NCBI GenBank assembly: GCA_964434575.1
Contig: CAYSWB010000006.1
Location: forward strand, 1-64,000
Direction: 5' to 3'
Length of the DNA stretch: 64,000 bases
Source: DAORHV01 sp964434575
GTDB lineage: Bacteria; Patescibacteriota; Gracilibacteria; Peribacterales; Peribacteraceae
The position numbers and the translations under genes are program-made. The notes below the pieces were generated by a model. It worked only from the letters and a program-made list of their open reading frames with translations, did not search any database and was not told where the DNA came from. Below are positions 27,998 through 35,781 of the stretch, one piece after another. Each line of letters opens with the position of its first letter. Position 1 is the first letter of the stretch.

Positions 27998-28978
27998 ATG
28001 CCCACCATCTCCCCCGTCGACACCAAGCACGTCGTGCCGTTTTTGACCACGACCTTGGACACGACCGACTTTGGGTTCCTGGGGAAAAGGTACGTCGGCA
28101 AAGTGCGCGACGTCTACGACATGGGCAAACAGAGCGTGCTCATCGCCACCGACCGCCAGTCGGCGTTCGACGTGAACTGGTGCACCATCCCGCTGAAGGG
28201 GCAGACGCTCAACCAGCTGAGCGCATGGTGGTTCGAGCAGATCAAGGACATCATGGCCACGCACATCATTGCTGTGCCCGATGAGAACGCCGCCGTGGTG
28301 AAAAAGCTGGACATGCTGAAAGTTGAAATCGTCGTCCGAGCCTATTTGACTGGCTCCACGGGCACTTCCGCCTGGGTGAACTACAGCAAGGGTATGCGCA
28401 ATTTCTGCGGCAACACGCTGCCCGACGGCATGGTGAAGAGCCAGAAGTTCGACAAGCCGATCATCACGCCCACCACCAAGGGTGAGGCAGACGAGCTCAT
28501 CGATCCGGCCGGCATCATCGAGCGCAAGCTCGCCACCAAGAAGCAGTGGGAAGAGATTCACGACAAAGCAATGGCGGTGTTCAAGCGCGGCCAGGAAATC
28601 GCAGCCAAGCGCGGCCTGATTTTGGTGGATACCAAGTATGAAATGGGTATCGACGAAAACGGCGTCATCACGCTGGCCGACGAAGTGCACACGCCGGACT
28701 CATCGCGGTACTGGGTAGCGAGCACCTACGAACAGCGCTTCGCCGCCAAACAGGAGCCTGAGAGCCTGGACAAGGAATTCTTCCGTCTGTGGCTGAAGGA
28801 GCATGGCTTCGATTATGGCAAGCCAAAGCCTGAAATCACCGATGACGTACGCACCATGCTGGCAGGAAAGTATATCGATCTGTACCAGCGCATGACCGGC
28901 CTGGACTTCGTTTTCCCGTCCAGTCCTCACGTGACCGGGCGCATCGAAAAGAACCTGAAGGCGTACTTCAAGAAGTAG
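27998..28978 (+). CDS. purC: phosphoribosylaminoimidazole-succinocarboxamide synthase (SAICAR synthase)
   Basis: 326 residues. Joins aspartate to CAIR with ATP in de novo purine synthesis. Family motifs present: YVGKVRDVYDMGKQSVLIAT (phosphate-binding start), TDRQSAFD, VVRAYLTGSTGTSAW, and the substrate loop LADEVHTPDSSRYW. The length and long N-terminus match the ADE1/long bacterial form rather than the short form of about 240 residues. No other purine-pathway gene is in the window, so it may be a remnant or serve a scattered pathway. It converges with tpiA, 6 bases apart. Confidence 0.95.
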   Translation: MPTISPVDTKHVVPFLTTTLDTTDFGFLGKRYVGKVRDVYDMGKQSVLIATDRQSAFDVNWCTIPLKGQTLNQLSAWWFEQIKDIMATHIIAVPDENAAVVKKLDMLKVEIVVRAYLTGSTGTSAWVNYSKGMRNFCGNTLPDGMVKSQKFDKPIITPTTKGEADELIDPAGIIERKLATKKQWEEIHDKAMAVFKRGQEIAAKRGLILVDTKYEMGIDENGVITLADEVHTPDSSRYWVASTYEQRFAAKQEPESLDKEFFRLWLKEHGFDYGKPKPEITDDVRTMLAGKYIDLYQRMTGLDFVFPSSPHVTGRIEKNLKAYFKK

Positions 28979-28984
28979 GCGCGC

Positions 28985-29695
28985 TTACTTCTTCACGGAC
29001 GCCGCCGCTTCCACGATCTCGCGGAAGTCGTCGGGTTTCAGCGACGCGCCGCCGATCAGTCCGCCGTCGATGTCGGGCTGCTTCAGCAGCTCCTTGGCGT
29101 TGCGCGCGTTCATGGAACCGCCGTACACGATGCGCATGTCGCTCGGCTTGGGCAGCAGGTTGCGGATGAACTGGTGCACGGCCTGGGCGTCGGCCGGGGT
29201 GGCCGTCTTTCCGCTGCCGATGGCCCACACGGGCTCGTAGGCCACGATGACCCTGGGATCGAGCATGACGGCCTTCAGCTGGGCTTCGATGATCTCCTGG
29301 GTCTCGTCCATCTCGCGCTGGTCGGCGGTCTCGCCCACGCACAGCACGGGGGTCAGGCCGCAGGCCAGGGCGGCGGCGACCTGCTTGGCCACGGATGCAT
29401 TGCTCTCATGATGATGCTCGCGGCGTTCGGAGTGGCCGCACAGCACGTACTTCGCGCCCGTCTTGGCGATCATGGCCATGCAGACGTCGCCGGTAAACGC
29501 GCCTGATTCGGCCGGATGACCGTACTGCGAGCCGGATTGCAGCCCGGCCTTCACGCAGGTCTGCAGGTCCAGCAACGTCGGAAAGACGGCCACGTCCACG
29601 TCGGCGCGGGGCATGAATGGCGAACGTGCATCGAGCGCGCCGGCGGGCACGGGGTTCATCTTCCAGTTTCCGGCGATGAACGGGCGGCGCGGCAT
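28985..29695 (-). CDS. tpiA: triose-phosphate isomerase
   Basis: 236 residues. Interconverts dihydroxyacetone phosphate and glyceraldehyde 3-phosphate. Catalytic residues are visible: Lys12 in AGNWKMN, His88 in LCGHSERR and Glu154 in VAYEPVWAIGSGK. The phosphate loop VYGGSMNARN and the final GGLIGGASL are also present. The start is set at MPRRPFIAGNWKMN, the family N-terminus; upstream in-frame ATG (29725) and TTG codons are less likely. A weak -10-like CAGAAT ends 7 bases before this ATG. It is divergent from rpiB, with which it shares a 65-base control region. Confidence 0.96.
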   Translation of the reverse strand: MPRRPFIAGNWKMNPVPAGALDARSPFMPRADVDVAVFPTLLDLQTCVKAGLQSGSQYGHPAESGAFTGDVCMAMIAKTGAKYVLCGHSERREHHHESNASVAKQVAAALACGLTPVLCVGETADQREMDETQEIIEAQLKAVMLDPRVIVAYEPVWAIGSGKTATPADAQAVHQFIRNLLPKPSDMRIVYGGSMNARNAKELLKQPDIDGGLIGGASLKPDDFREIVEAAASVKK

Positions 29696-29744
29696 TGGAT
29701 GGATTCTGCACCATCCGCGCGACATTCTCAATTCGCAGGCATGT

Positions 29745-29753
29745 TGCTATGCT
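29745..29753 (+). promoter_or_regulatory. extended -10 of rpiB-rpe, leaderless
   Basis: TGC-TATGCT ends 7 bases before the ATG at 29761. Confidence 0.6.
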
Positions 29754-29760
29754 CGGACCC

Positions 29761-30207
29761 ATGAAGAAACCCGCCCGCGTCGTCCTCGGCACCGACCATG
29801 CCGGTTACGTGCTGAAAGAGGCCGTAAAAGCCCACCTGATCGGCCTTGGCATCGACGTCGTGGACTGCGGGACGTTCTCGGAAGAGAGCTGCGACTATCC
29901 GCCGATCATGCAGCAGGCCTGCGCCGCGGTGCTGGAATACGGCTGCCCCGGCATCATCTTCGGCGGCAGCGGCAACGGCGAGGCGATGGTGGCCAACAAG
30001 GTTCCTGGCATCCGCTGCGCGCGCTGCGTCAGCCTGTGGGATGCCGAAATGGGACGCAAACACAACAATGCGCAGGTCATGAGTTTGGGCGGACGCGTGA
30101 CGGAGCCCAAGCTCGCGTGCGAGATGGTGGACCTGTTCCTGAAGACGGAGTTCGAGGGCGGCCGCCACCAGAAACGCATCGAGCAATTTCCCGATTTCCG
30201 CTCCTGA
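29761..30207 (+). CDS. rpiB: ribose-5-phosphate isomerase B
   Basis: 148 residues. Interconverts ribose 5-phosphate and ribulose 5-phosphate (non-oxidative pentose phosphate pathway). RpiB/LacAB landmarks: VVLGTDHAGY near the N-terminus and IIFGGSGNGEAMVANK around 66-80. This loop is the GGSGNGE type known from actinobacterial enzymes, where a glutamate (here Glu74) serves as the base, not the GTGIG/cysteine type of E. coli RpiB. The stop is the standard TGA, and rpe starts 2 bases after it. The start is the ATG placed by the -10 element. Confidence 0.93.
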   Translation: MKKPARVVLGTDHAGYVLKEAVKAHLIGLGIDVVDCGTFSEESCDYPPIMQQACAAVLEYGCPGIIFGGSGNGEAMVANKVPGIRCARCVSLWDAEMGRKHNNAQVMSLGGRVTEPKLACEMVDLFLKTEFEGGRHQKRIEQFPDFRS

Positions 30208-30208
30208 T

Positions 30209-30844
30209 ATGGCGCCAAAAATCTATATCGCCCCCTCCATCCTGGCCGCCGATTTCGGCAAGCTGCAGGCCGAAATGGACTCCATCGCCAGCGCCGACTG
30301 GGTGCAAATGGACGTCATGGACGGCCACTACGTGCCGAATCTGAGCTTCGGCGCGCCGGTGGTGAAATGCCTGAAGACCAAGCTCCTCATCGACGTGCAC
30401 CTCATGGTCACGAACCCCGCCGACCGCATCGACGAATTCGTGAAAGCGGGCGCCAAGAACATCACGTTCCACGCCGAAGTCTGCAAGGGGGAAGACCGCA
30501 AGGCCCTCATCGCCGCCATCCGGGCAACCGGCTGCACGGCCGGCATCGCGCTGAATCAGGCCACGCCGCTGAGTGAAATCGATGACGTCGTGGACGACAT
30601 CGACATGGTCCTCATCATGTCCATCAACGCGGGTTTCGGCGGCCAGTCGTTCATGCCGGAGGTGCTGGAAAAGGTCAGGACGCTGCGCAAGAAATATCCG
30701 AACATGATGATTCAGATGGATGGCGGCATCAACGAGGAAACCGCCGCGCTCTGCCGTGAGGCCGGCGCCAACAACTTCGTGGCTGGCACCGCCGTGTTCA
30801 AGGCCAAAGACCGCGCCAAGGCCATCGCCGCATTGCGGGGCTGA
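30209..30844 (+). CDS. rpe: ribulose-phosphate 3-epimerase
   Basis: 211 residues, a TIM barrel. Interconverts ribulose 5-phosphate and xylulose 5-phosphate. Landmarks: IAPSILAADFGKL, the metal/acid ligands in VQMDVMDGHYVPN and LIDVHLMV, FHAEVC, MSINAGFGGQSF and the phosphate-binding QMDGGINEETA ending in FVAGTAVF. It is tightly coupled to rpiB, with one base between stop and start, so the two enzymes acting on ribulose 5-phosphate are co-expressed. Confidence 0.96.
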   Translation: MAPKIYIAPSILAADFGKLQAEMDSIASADWVQMDVMDGHYVPNLSFGAPVVKCLKTKLLIDVHLMVTNPADRIDEFVKAGAKNITFHAEVCKGEDRKALIAAIRATGCTAGIALNQATPLSEIDDVVDDIDMVLIMSINAGFGGQSFMPEVLEKVRTLRKKYPNMMIQMDGGINEETAALCREAGANNFVAGTAVFKAKDRAKAIAALRG

Positions 30845-30855
30845 GCCCGCAGGCG

Positions 30856-30861
30856 TACCCT
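30856..30861 (+). promoter_or_regulatory. -10 element of the DUF192 lipoprotein gene, leaderless
   Basis: TACCCT ends 7 bases before the ATG at 30869. Confidence 0.4.
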
Positions 30862-30868
30862 GCGCGGC

Positions 30869-31330
30869 ATGCGCTTCGCCACACTTACCGCCGCTTCCTT
30901 TTCCCTGCTGATGCTCGCGTCCTGCGGTCCACAGCCCCTCACCCTCAAGTCCGAGGACGGCTCCAAGCAGCTGACGCTGCAGGTGGAGATCGCCGATACG
31001 CCCGAAGCGCGCAACCAAGGCCTCATGAACCGCACCGAGATGGCGGCCGACCACGGCATGCTGTTCGTCTTCCCCGAACCGCAGATGCTGGTGTTTTGGA
31101 TGAAGGACACCAAGATCCCGCTGGATATCGCGTTCTTCGACAAGGACGGCAAGTTCATCGGCGGCATGGAAATGCAGCCGTGCGTGCAGGAACCCTGCCC
31201 GCGTTACTCGGCCCCGGCCATGGGCAGCTACGCGCTGGAAATGGTAAAAGGCACGCGTGTGAAGCACGGCATCGGCATGGGCTGGTCGCTGGACGTCAAC
31301 GCGGTGAAGGCGATGTCCAACCCGAAATAA
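30869..31330 (+). CDS. DUF192 family lipoprotein
   Basis: 153 residues. A signal peptide with a lipobox-like end (SLLMLASCG, Cys at about 19) predicts a membrane-anchored lipoprotein. The mature part is a DUF192 domain: ARNQGLMNRTEMAADHGMLF, MLVFWMKDTKIPLDIAFFDK, and a C-terminal YSAPAMGSYALEMVKG. DUF192 proteins are small extracytoplasmic beta-barrel-like proteins whose molecular role is not established. The stop codon abuts the stop of convergent dprA with no base between. Confidence 0.88.
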   Translation: MRFATLTAASFSLLMLASCGPQPLTLKSEDGSKQLTLQVEIADTPEARNQGLMNRTEMAADHGMLFVFPEPQMLVFWMKDTKIPLDIAFFDKDGKFIGGMEMQPCVQEPCPRYSAPAMGSYALEMVKGTRVKHGIGMGWSLDVNAVKAMSNPK

Positions 31331-32413
31331 TCACGCGCGGACCCACCTCCCTCCTCCGACGTTTTTCGCCGCACCCTTGATTTCGAGCATGGTGAGGGTG
31401 GCGTTCAGCACTGCCGCATCCAGCTTGGCGCGAACGACAAGGTCGTCCACCGGCTGCGGCATGGTCGTCAGCGCCGACACGATGGCGGCTTCTTCGGGCG
31501 TGTCCGGGGTGAAGGCGGCTGACTTTTTCGCCGCGCCGGCCACGATGCCGAGTTCCGTAAGCACCCCGGCCGCGGACGTCACGAGCTTGGCATGCCCGGC
31601 GGCGATGATGCGGTGGCAGCCGGCGTAGGCCGGGTCGAAGATCTGTCCCGGCACCGCGAACACGTCGCGGTTGTACTCCAGCGCCAGTTCGGCGGTGATG
31701 AGCGAGCCGCTGTCCTCGGCCGCCTGCAACACGACCGTGCCCGTGCACAAGCCGGCGATGATGCGGTTGCGGGCCGGAAAGGTGAATGTATCCGCAGGGC
31801 CATCCAGCGGATATTCGGACAGCACCAATCCTCCGGCTTGAACGATGCGATCGGCCAACTCGCGTGAGCCTCGGGAGGAAATCAGCGCCAATCCGTGACC
31901 CAAAACAGCCACGGTCTTCCCGCCGGCCAAGAGCGTTTCTTGAGCCACCTCGGCATCGATGCCGTTTGCCAATCCGCTGACCGTGACCATGCCGGCAGCC
32001 ACGACCGACGGCACGAAGTCGGCCGTTACACGCCTGCCATACTCGGTCATCTCACGAGCGCCCACCATACCCAGACACGGCTGGTTCAGGATGGAAAGAT
32101 CGCCCCGCCAGTACAGGAATACCGGCGGGTCTTCGATGGTCCGCAGCGCGGCCGGGTAGTCCTCGTCGTCGATGTCGAGCATGGAAACGCCGCGCTTCTC
32201 CAGTTCCTGCAGGTACGCCTGCGGATCGAATTCCTCCAGCCGGGTCAGTGCGCCGAGGATGGTGTCTTCGCGGCAGCCCAGTTCCTTCAGGAGCTCCGGC
32301 GACACGTTGTCCATGGCGGCATCCAACGAACCGTAGCGCTCCACGAGAGCGTCCCAGCGCTTCTTGGTGAGCACGTTCATCCACGACCAGCGGAGCATGG
32401 TGTCGACCTGCAT
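31331..32413 (-). CDS. dprA: DNA processing protein DprA
   Basis: 360 residues. In other bacteria DprA loads RecA on incoming single-stranded DNA during natural transformation. An N-terminal helical region precedes the Rossmann-fold core, with GMVGAREMTEYGRRVTADF, VSGLANGIDAEVAQETLLAG, KTVAVLGHGL, SEYPLDGPADTFTFPARNRI and GTVVLQAAEDSGSLITAELA. A C-terminal winged-helix-like domain ends in TLTMLEIKGAAKNVGGGRWV. The start at MQVDTML is preferred over in-frame codons up to 47 residues upstream because a perfect TATACT ends 6 bases before it. CPR bacteria commonly keep competence genes, consistent with DNA uptake. Confidence 0.95.
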   Translation of the reverse strand: MQVDTMLRWSWMNVLTKKRWDALVERYGSLDAAMDNVSPELLKELGCREDTILGALTRLEEFDPQAYLQELEKRGVSMLDIDDEDYPAALRTIEDPPVFLYWRGDLSILNQPCLGMVGAREMTEYGRRVTADFVPSVVAAGMVTVSGLANGIDAEVAQETLLAGGKTVAVLGHGLALISSRGSRELADRIVQAGGLVLSEYPLDGPADTFTFPARNRIIAGLCTGTVVLQAAEDSGSLITAELALEYNRDVFAVPGQIFDPAYAGCHRIIAAGHAKLVTSAAGVLTELGIVAGAAKKSAAFTPDTPEEAAIVSALTTMPQPVDDLVVRAKLDAAVLNATLTMLEIKGAAKNVGGGRWVRA

Positions 32414-32419
32414 GCGGCC

Positions 32420-32425
32420 AGTATA
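32420..32425 (-). promoter_or_regulatory. -10 element of dprA, leaderless
   Basis: Minus-strand TATACT with a 6-base gap to the ATG at 32413. Confidence 0.55.
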
Positions 32426-32525
32426 CGGTGAAAGCGGCGGCTCGGAGCGTCTTGTGGCGGCAGATGGCCGGCGATGGCCGCCAAAAGGGCTGAAAGCCGG
32501 TTCCGTCCCGCGGTGAAACCGGCCG

Positions 32526-34256
32526 TCACGTTCGGTCCGGTCCGGCCGCGTCATCGCGCGTCAACTGCATGGTTCCCGTTCCGTCCGGGATATACAGCGA
32601 TGGATTGGATTTGCTGTCGAATTCGTAATCAAACACGTCTCCGAACGTCGTGGGCTTCGCGGGAACGCCGCGAACCATCACCGCCGCGCGCGACGGCTGC
32701 ATGGCATCCACCCGCACCGGAACGCTTCGTTTGAGCTGCAGGACATCGGACAGGAAATCGCCGGAATGCTTGGCATTCAGTCTGGACCAGCCGACTTGGC
32801 CGTACTCGGATTTGCCAAGGGCAATGGGCTTGGGATCCGATCCAAGTCCGGTATACAGCCCTCGGATGAAGTCCGCGTTGTAACACGAGCTCAGAAGAAG
32901 GATATCTTTTTTTGCGGGGTCATCGCCGCTGCCAAGTTGCGGGAATTTCCCCGCACGCTCGCGGAACGCATCAATCATTTCCTGCAAAGTGACCTTGATG
33001 GCGCCGCTGTCGGCAACCACCCCGTTGGCAAGCGTTCCCTCGGAAAAATACAGAGCATCAGGACCGCCGTGACCCTCAAAAAGGAACGTCGACGGCGGCG
33101 CGGACGTACGGATACGGTCCAGGAAACGGGATTTCGCTTGAGCGAGTCCTTCCGCGGTGTTTTCCGGCCGCAAGAACTCATACGAGCCGTTGCCCTGCTG
33201 CTGCAGCCGGATCGCTTCCTGCGTGGCCTCCTTTCCGTACCTGTATACGCTTCCCGCTTCCGACTCCCAGGATGCGTAGTATGCGTTCTCATACGGTTTG
33301 CCGTTTTCGCCCCTGGTATCTCTGATGCGCTCCACGTGCACGGCATGCACCACGTTCCTTCCGGCAAAAATCGCAATACCCTTGTACTTTTCGCGCGTGG
33401 CGACCAGCCTAAGAACCTGCTCGCGCACCGTGCGTTCATCGGCTTGCTGGCCGGCAAAAAACAGGTTGCGGGCCACGATGCAGCGCACTTGGATCTTCCA
33501 GCGGGCTTCCTGCCCGGCCGCCTTGGGCGGCAAGGGAAGCTTGGACCAGTCGATCCATTCTTCCTTCACGTCATCCACGTCGCGCAGGGCAGGGTCCGCC
33601 AACAGCGCGTCGACGCTCGCCGGCATGTCCGCGGACGACGTGTTGGACATGGACTCGGTGATCAATACTTTGGCCCACTTGGCGTTCTTTTGTTTGCGCT
33701 CCGCCATGGTCAGCAACCGGTCGCGTCGTTCGGGACTCAGCACTCCGGGCGGGAACCTTCCGATGAGCGCATCGGCTTTGCCCCTGTCGGCCAGGCCGTA
33801 TGCGGCTGTTTCAAGCAGTCGAAAGGCATGGGGTGACGACCGGAATGAAAAATAGCGCTCAAAGGCAAGTTCGGGGAATTGCTCCGCGAGAGCGGCCATC
33901 AGACCGACTCCGCCCTGGCAATCCATGATCCTGGCGGCCGCGTTGAAACACACATATGCCTTGTCAGCGTTGCGCGATACAGCCATTGGCCGGAAATGCG
34001 TCAGGACCTCTTCGTCAGTCCACCGGGAGATGTCATTTGCATCCTCCGGAGATTGGCGGCTCCCGGCCCTCTTGCGCACCTCTTGGAGCTGATCGGCGCC
34101 CATTGCATCCAGTTTTTTTTGCGCCTCATCGATCTTCGTCCGGAACGCATTCGTTTCATCGGGTTGCCCGGACGGCACATCGGCGCCGTCGCGCTTTTCC
34201 TTCGCTTCGCGCTCGTCGTTTTTGGGCCTGACGGGTACCGGTTCCTCCTGCGGCAT
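32526..34256 (-). CDS. putative clan CD (caspase/CHAT-like) cysteine peptidase
   Basis: 576 residues, with no signal peptide or membrane segment, hence cytoplasmic. The first 80 residues are charged and probably disordered, and a helical region follows (about 80-300). The C-terminal third has the clan CD pattern: a strand running into a His-Gly (STFLFEGHGGPDALYF, His396) and, 62 residues later, a strand running into Ser-Ser-Cys (KKDILLLSSCYNADF, Cys458). In caspases, gingipains, separase and CHAT proteins these are the catalytic dyad. The preceding ...YKGIAIFAGRNVVHAVHV... would be an earlier core strand. Substrate and role are unknown; stress response, maturation of surface proteins or defence are all possible. 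Start chosen by the TGG-TAGAAT element 11 bases upstream. Confidence 0.6.
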   Translation of the reverse strand: MPQEEPVPVRPKNDEREAKEKRDGADVPSGQPDETNAFRTKIDEAQKKLDAMGADQLQEVRKRAGSRQSPEDANDISRWTDEEVLTHFRPMAVSRNADKAYVCFNAAARIMDCQGGVGLMAALAEQFPELAFERYFSFRSSPHAFRLLETAAYGLADRGKADALIGRFPPGVLSPERRDRLLTMAERKQKNAKWAKVLITESMSNTSSADMPASVDALLADPALRDVDDVKEEWIDWSKLPLPPKAAGQEARWKIQVRCIVARNLFFAGQQADERTVREQVLRLVATREKYKGIAIFAGRNVVHAVHVERIRDTRGENGKPYENAYYASWESEAGSVYRYGKEATQEAIRLQQQGNGSYEFLRPENTAEGLAQAKSRFLDRIRTSAPPSTFLFEGHGGPDALYFSEGTLANGVVADSGAIKVTLQEMIDAFRERAGKFPQLGSGDDPAKKDILLLSSCYNADFIRGLYTGLGSDPKPIALGKSEYGQVGWSRLNAKHSGDFLSDVLQLKRSVPVRVDAMQPSRAAVMVRGVPAKPTTFGDVFDYEFDSKSNPSLYIPDGTGTMQLTRDDAAGPDRT

Positions 34257-34267
34257 AGAATCTTCCC

Positions 34268-34276
34268 ATTCTACCA
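34268..34276 (-). promoter_or_regulatory. extended -10 of the caspase-like gene
   Basis: Minus-strand TGG-TAGAAT ends 11 bases before the ATG at 34256, giving a leader of only a few bases. Confidence 0.5.
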
Positions 34277-34518
34277 GAACGCCGTAAAAATTCACAGCCA
34301 GAGCCACGATCGGAGCCAGGAAAACGGGCGGCGCGGAAGTATTGCCAAAATGCAGGTTTATCAACAGAATAAGCGGGCTCCGATTGTTCTTTGACCTCGT
34401 GGAACCTCGTATTCCGTAGAAACCGGCGACGGCAAGCTCCTCTTGCCTGGAGCCGCACCGCTTTCGGAAGAGAGAGACCACGAGAGAGAAACCGAAGGTT
34501 TCGCTTTCGTGAGAGTAA

Positions 34519-34594
34519 GCCGACGTAGCTCAGTTGGTAGAGCAACGGTATCGTAAACCGTGGGTCACCGGTTCAATTCCGGTCGTCGGCTCCA
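34519..34594 (+). tRNA. tRNA-Thr (anticodon CGU)
   Basis: Folds as a complete 76-base cloverleaf: acceptor GCCGACG/CGTCGGC, D stem GCTC/GAGC, anticodon stem ACGGT/ACCGT with loop ATCGTAA (anticodon CGT at 34552-34554, reading ACG), T arm ACCGG-TTCAATT-CCGGT. Discriminator T is followed by an encoded CCA. All stems pair perfectly. Confidence 0.97.
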
Positions 34595-34665
34595 TTTTTC
34601 CATCGACAACAACACGCGGCCCTCGCGCACGCTTGGAATTTTCGTGCATTCCGCGACGATTTGAT

Positions 34666-34671
34666 TAGAGT
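34666..34671 (+). promoter_or_regulatory. -10 element of the 34681 gene, near leaderless
   Basis: TAGAGT ends 9 bases before the ATG at 34681. Confidence 0.35.
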
Positions 34672-34680
34672 CGTGCCCTC

Positions 34681-35028
34681 ATGCCGCCCGAATTCGGCGA
34701 ATTTCCCGGCCAGATCATGGTGCCCGAACTCGGCAATCGCCCGGGCTTCTCGGAGAACATGCACCAGGTCATCCTGCACAACGTGCTCGGCGGCGCGCAG
34801 ATGATCCGAGCCCGCATCGGCGGGGTCATCCGGTTCTTCCGGTTGCCAAAGCCCGAGCAGATCATGGATTTCGTCTCCATCCGCGACGTCGGCAAGCGCA
34901 TGCGCGGCGGTATCGCAGCCGAAGTGCATGTGCTCATTCCGGAAGTGGCCACTACCGACGTGGAGCCCGAAGAAGCGGCCAACTCCTATTACTACCGGGT
35001 CTTCGTCCACCTATTCTCCGGCGACTAG
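34681..35028 (+). CDS. small soluble protein of unknown function
   Basis: 115 residues, with no signal or membrane segment. Composition is ordinary and the sequence mixes predicted helix and strand (VILHNVLGGAQMIRARIGGV, FFRLPKPEQIMDFVSIRDV, GGIAAEVHVLIPEV). No family recognised. It follows the tRNA gene in the same direction, and its final four bases overlap the stop codon of the convergent DUF5667-like gene. The -10 element and clean reading frame support a real gene. Confidence 0.6.
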   Translation: MPPEFGEFPGQIMVPELGNRPGFSENMHQVILHNVLGGAQMIRARIGGVIRFFRLPKPEQIMDFVSIRDVGKRMRGGIAAEVHVLIPEVATTDVEPEEAANSYYYRVFVHLFSGD

Positions 35029-35777
35029 CGGCCGGAGGTAACGATGACGGCGTGCGCCTGGGCGCGGGCGCGCAAAGCGAGCTCGAACGCGTCGGCATGC
35101 TTGCCGTCCTTCGCGTTGGCGTTGGCGGCGGCCAGCGCGTCTTCGGCAACCGAAAGCCGAAGGTCTCCGGCGGCACCGTGCAGTCGCGAATCCACGGTGT
35201 CTTGTGCATCGCGAATCGCCACCGCTGCGGCGGTCATGGCGCGTTCGGCCGCGGCTTGCAGATCGGCTCCGGCACGTCCGCCGATCAGCGCGCGGGTGGC
35301 GCGAACGGAGACCGTGCCCAGCTGCTCCTGCGCCTTGGCGATGCCGGCCAACAGGGGCGCGGACGTTTCGGCGGGCAAGCGCTGGAACATGGCGGCGTAG
35401 GCGTTGAGTCCGGAGGCATACACCGACGCGGCGACGGCGCCCGCTTCGGCGTGTTCCAGCGCGAGCTTATCGATGCCGGCAACCGCCTCGTTGGAGCGGT
35501 CCATGAATGCCTTGGCCAGCGTGGAGGCGGACGTCACGTCCAGGCGCCTCGTCGAGGCCAAGGAAGCCGCTTCACGCAGGCGCTCCTGGGCCTGGGCCAC
35601 GGCGGCGTTGGTACGGGCGGGCAACGTGAACGCGGCGAACGAGAACGCCGGCTCGTTCACGGACGTCTTCATGCCGTAGAGCATGTCTCCCGGCAACGAA
35701 GCGTTCGCGGCGAACAGCACCCCGGCGACGGCGAGTGCGGCGACGAAGCCGGCAAGGAAGCGGGCTGCGCGGCGCAT
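35025..35777 (-). CDS. exported DUF5667-like protein
   Basis: 250 residues from the ATG at 35777. A basic start (MRRAAR) and hydrophobic core (FLAGFVAALAVAGVLFAANA) form a signal peptide or anchor. Immediately after come SLPGDMLYGMKTSVNE and a long Ala-rich, all-helical region with conserved-looking ERLREAASLASTRRLD. The PGD-LY-K start followed by a helical bundle is the hallmark of DUF5667 domains, common as extracytoplasmic modules in CPR and Actinobacteria. It starts 4 bases after the SLH protein stop, so it is the last gene of the dockerin-SLH operon. Role unknown; envelope-associated. Confidence 0.7.
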   Translation of the reverse strand: MRRAARFLAGFVAALAVAGVLFAANASLPGDMLYGMKTSVNEPAFSFAAFTLPARTNAAVAQAQERLREAASLASTRRLDVTSASTLAKAFMDRSNEAVAGIDKLALEHAEAGAVAASVYASGLNAYAAMFQRLPAETSAPLLAGIAKAQEQLGTVSVRATRALIGGRAGADLQAAAERAMTAAAVAIRDAQDTVDSRLHGAAGDLRLSVAEDALAAANANAKDGKHADAFELALRARAQAHAVIVTSGR

Positions 35778-35781
35778 GGAG

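Noticed and set aside
29761..30844. TGA recoding (glycine) as in Gracilibacteria/Absconditabacteria
   Set aside because: rpiB and rpe end at TGA at exactly the family-expected C-termini, and no in-frame TGA interrupts a conserved gene here.
32456..32484. GC-rich inverted repeat between the caspase-like gene and dprA as a terminator
   Set aside because: The arms (GGCGGC/GCCGCC) could pair, but no T-run follows in the direction of transcription and pairing is interrupted, so evidence was too weak to list it.
34394..34518. Promoter for tRNA-Thr
   Set aside because: TTGACC is present near 34394 but no -10 at acceptable spacing (15-19) was convincing.
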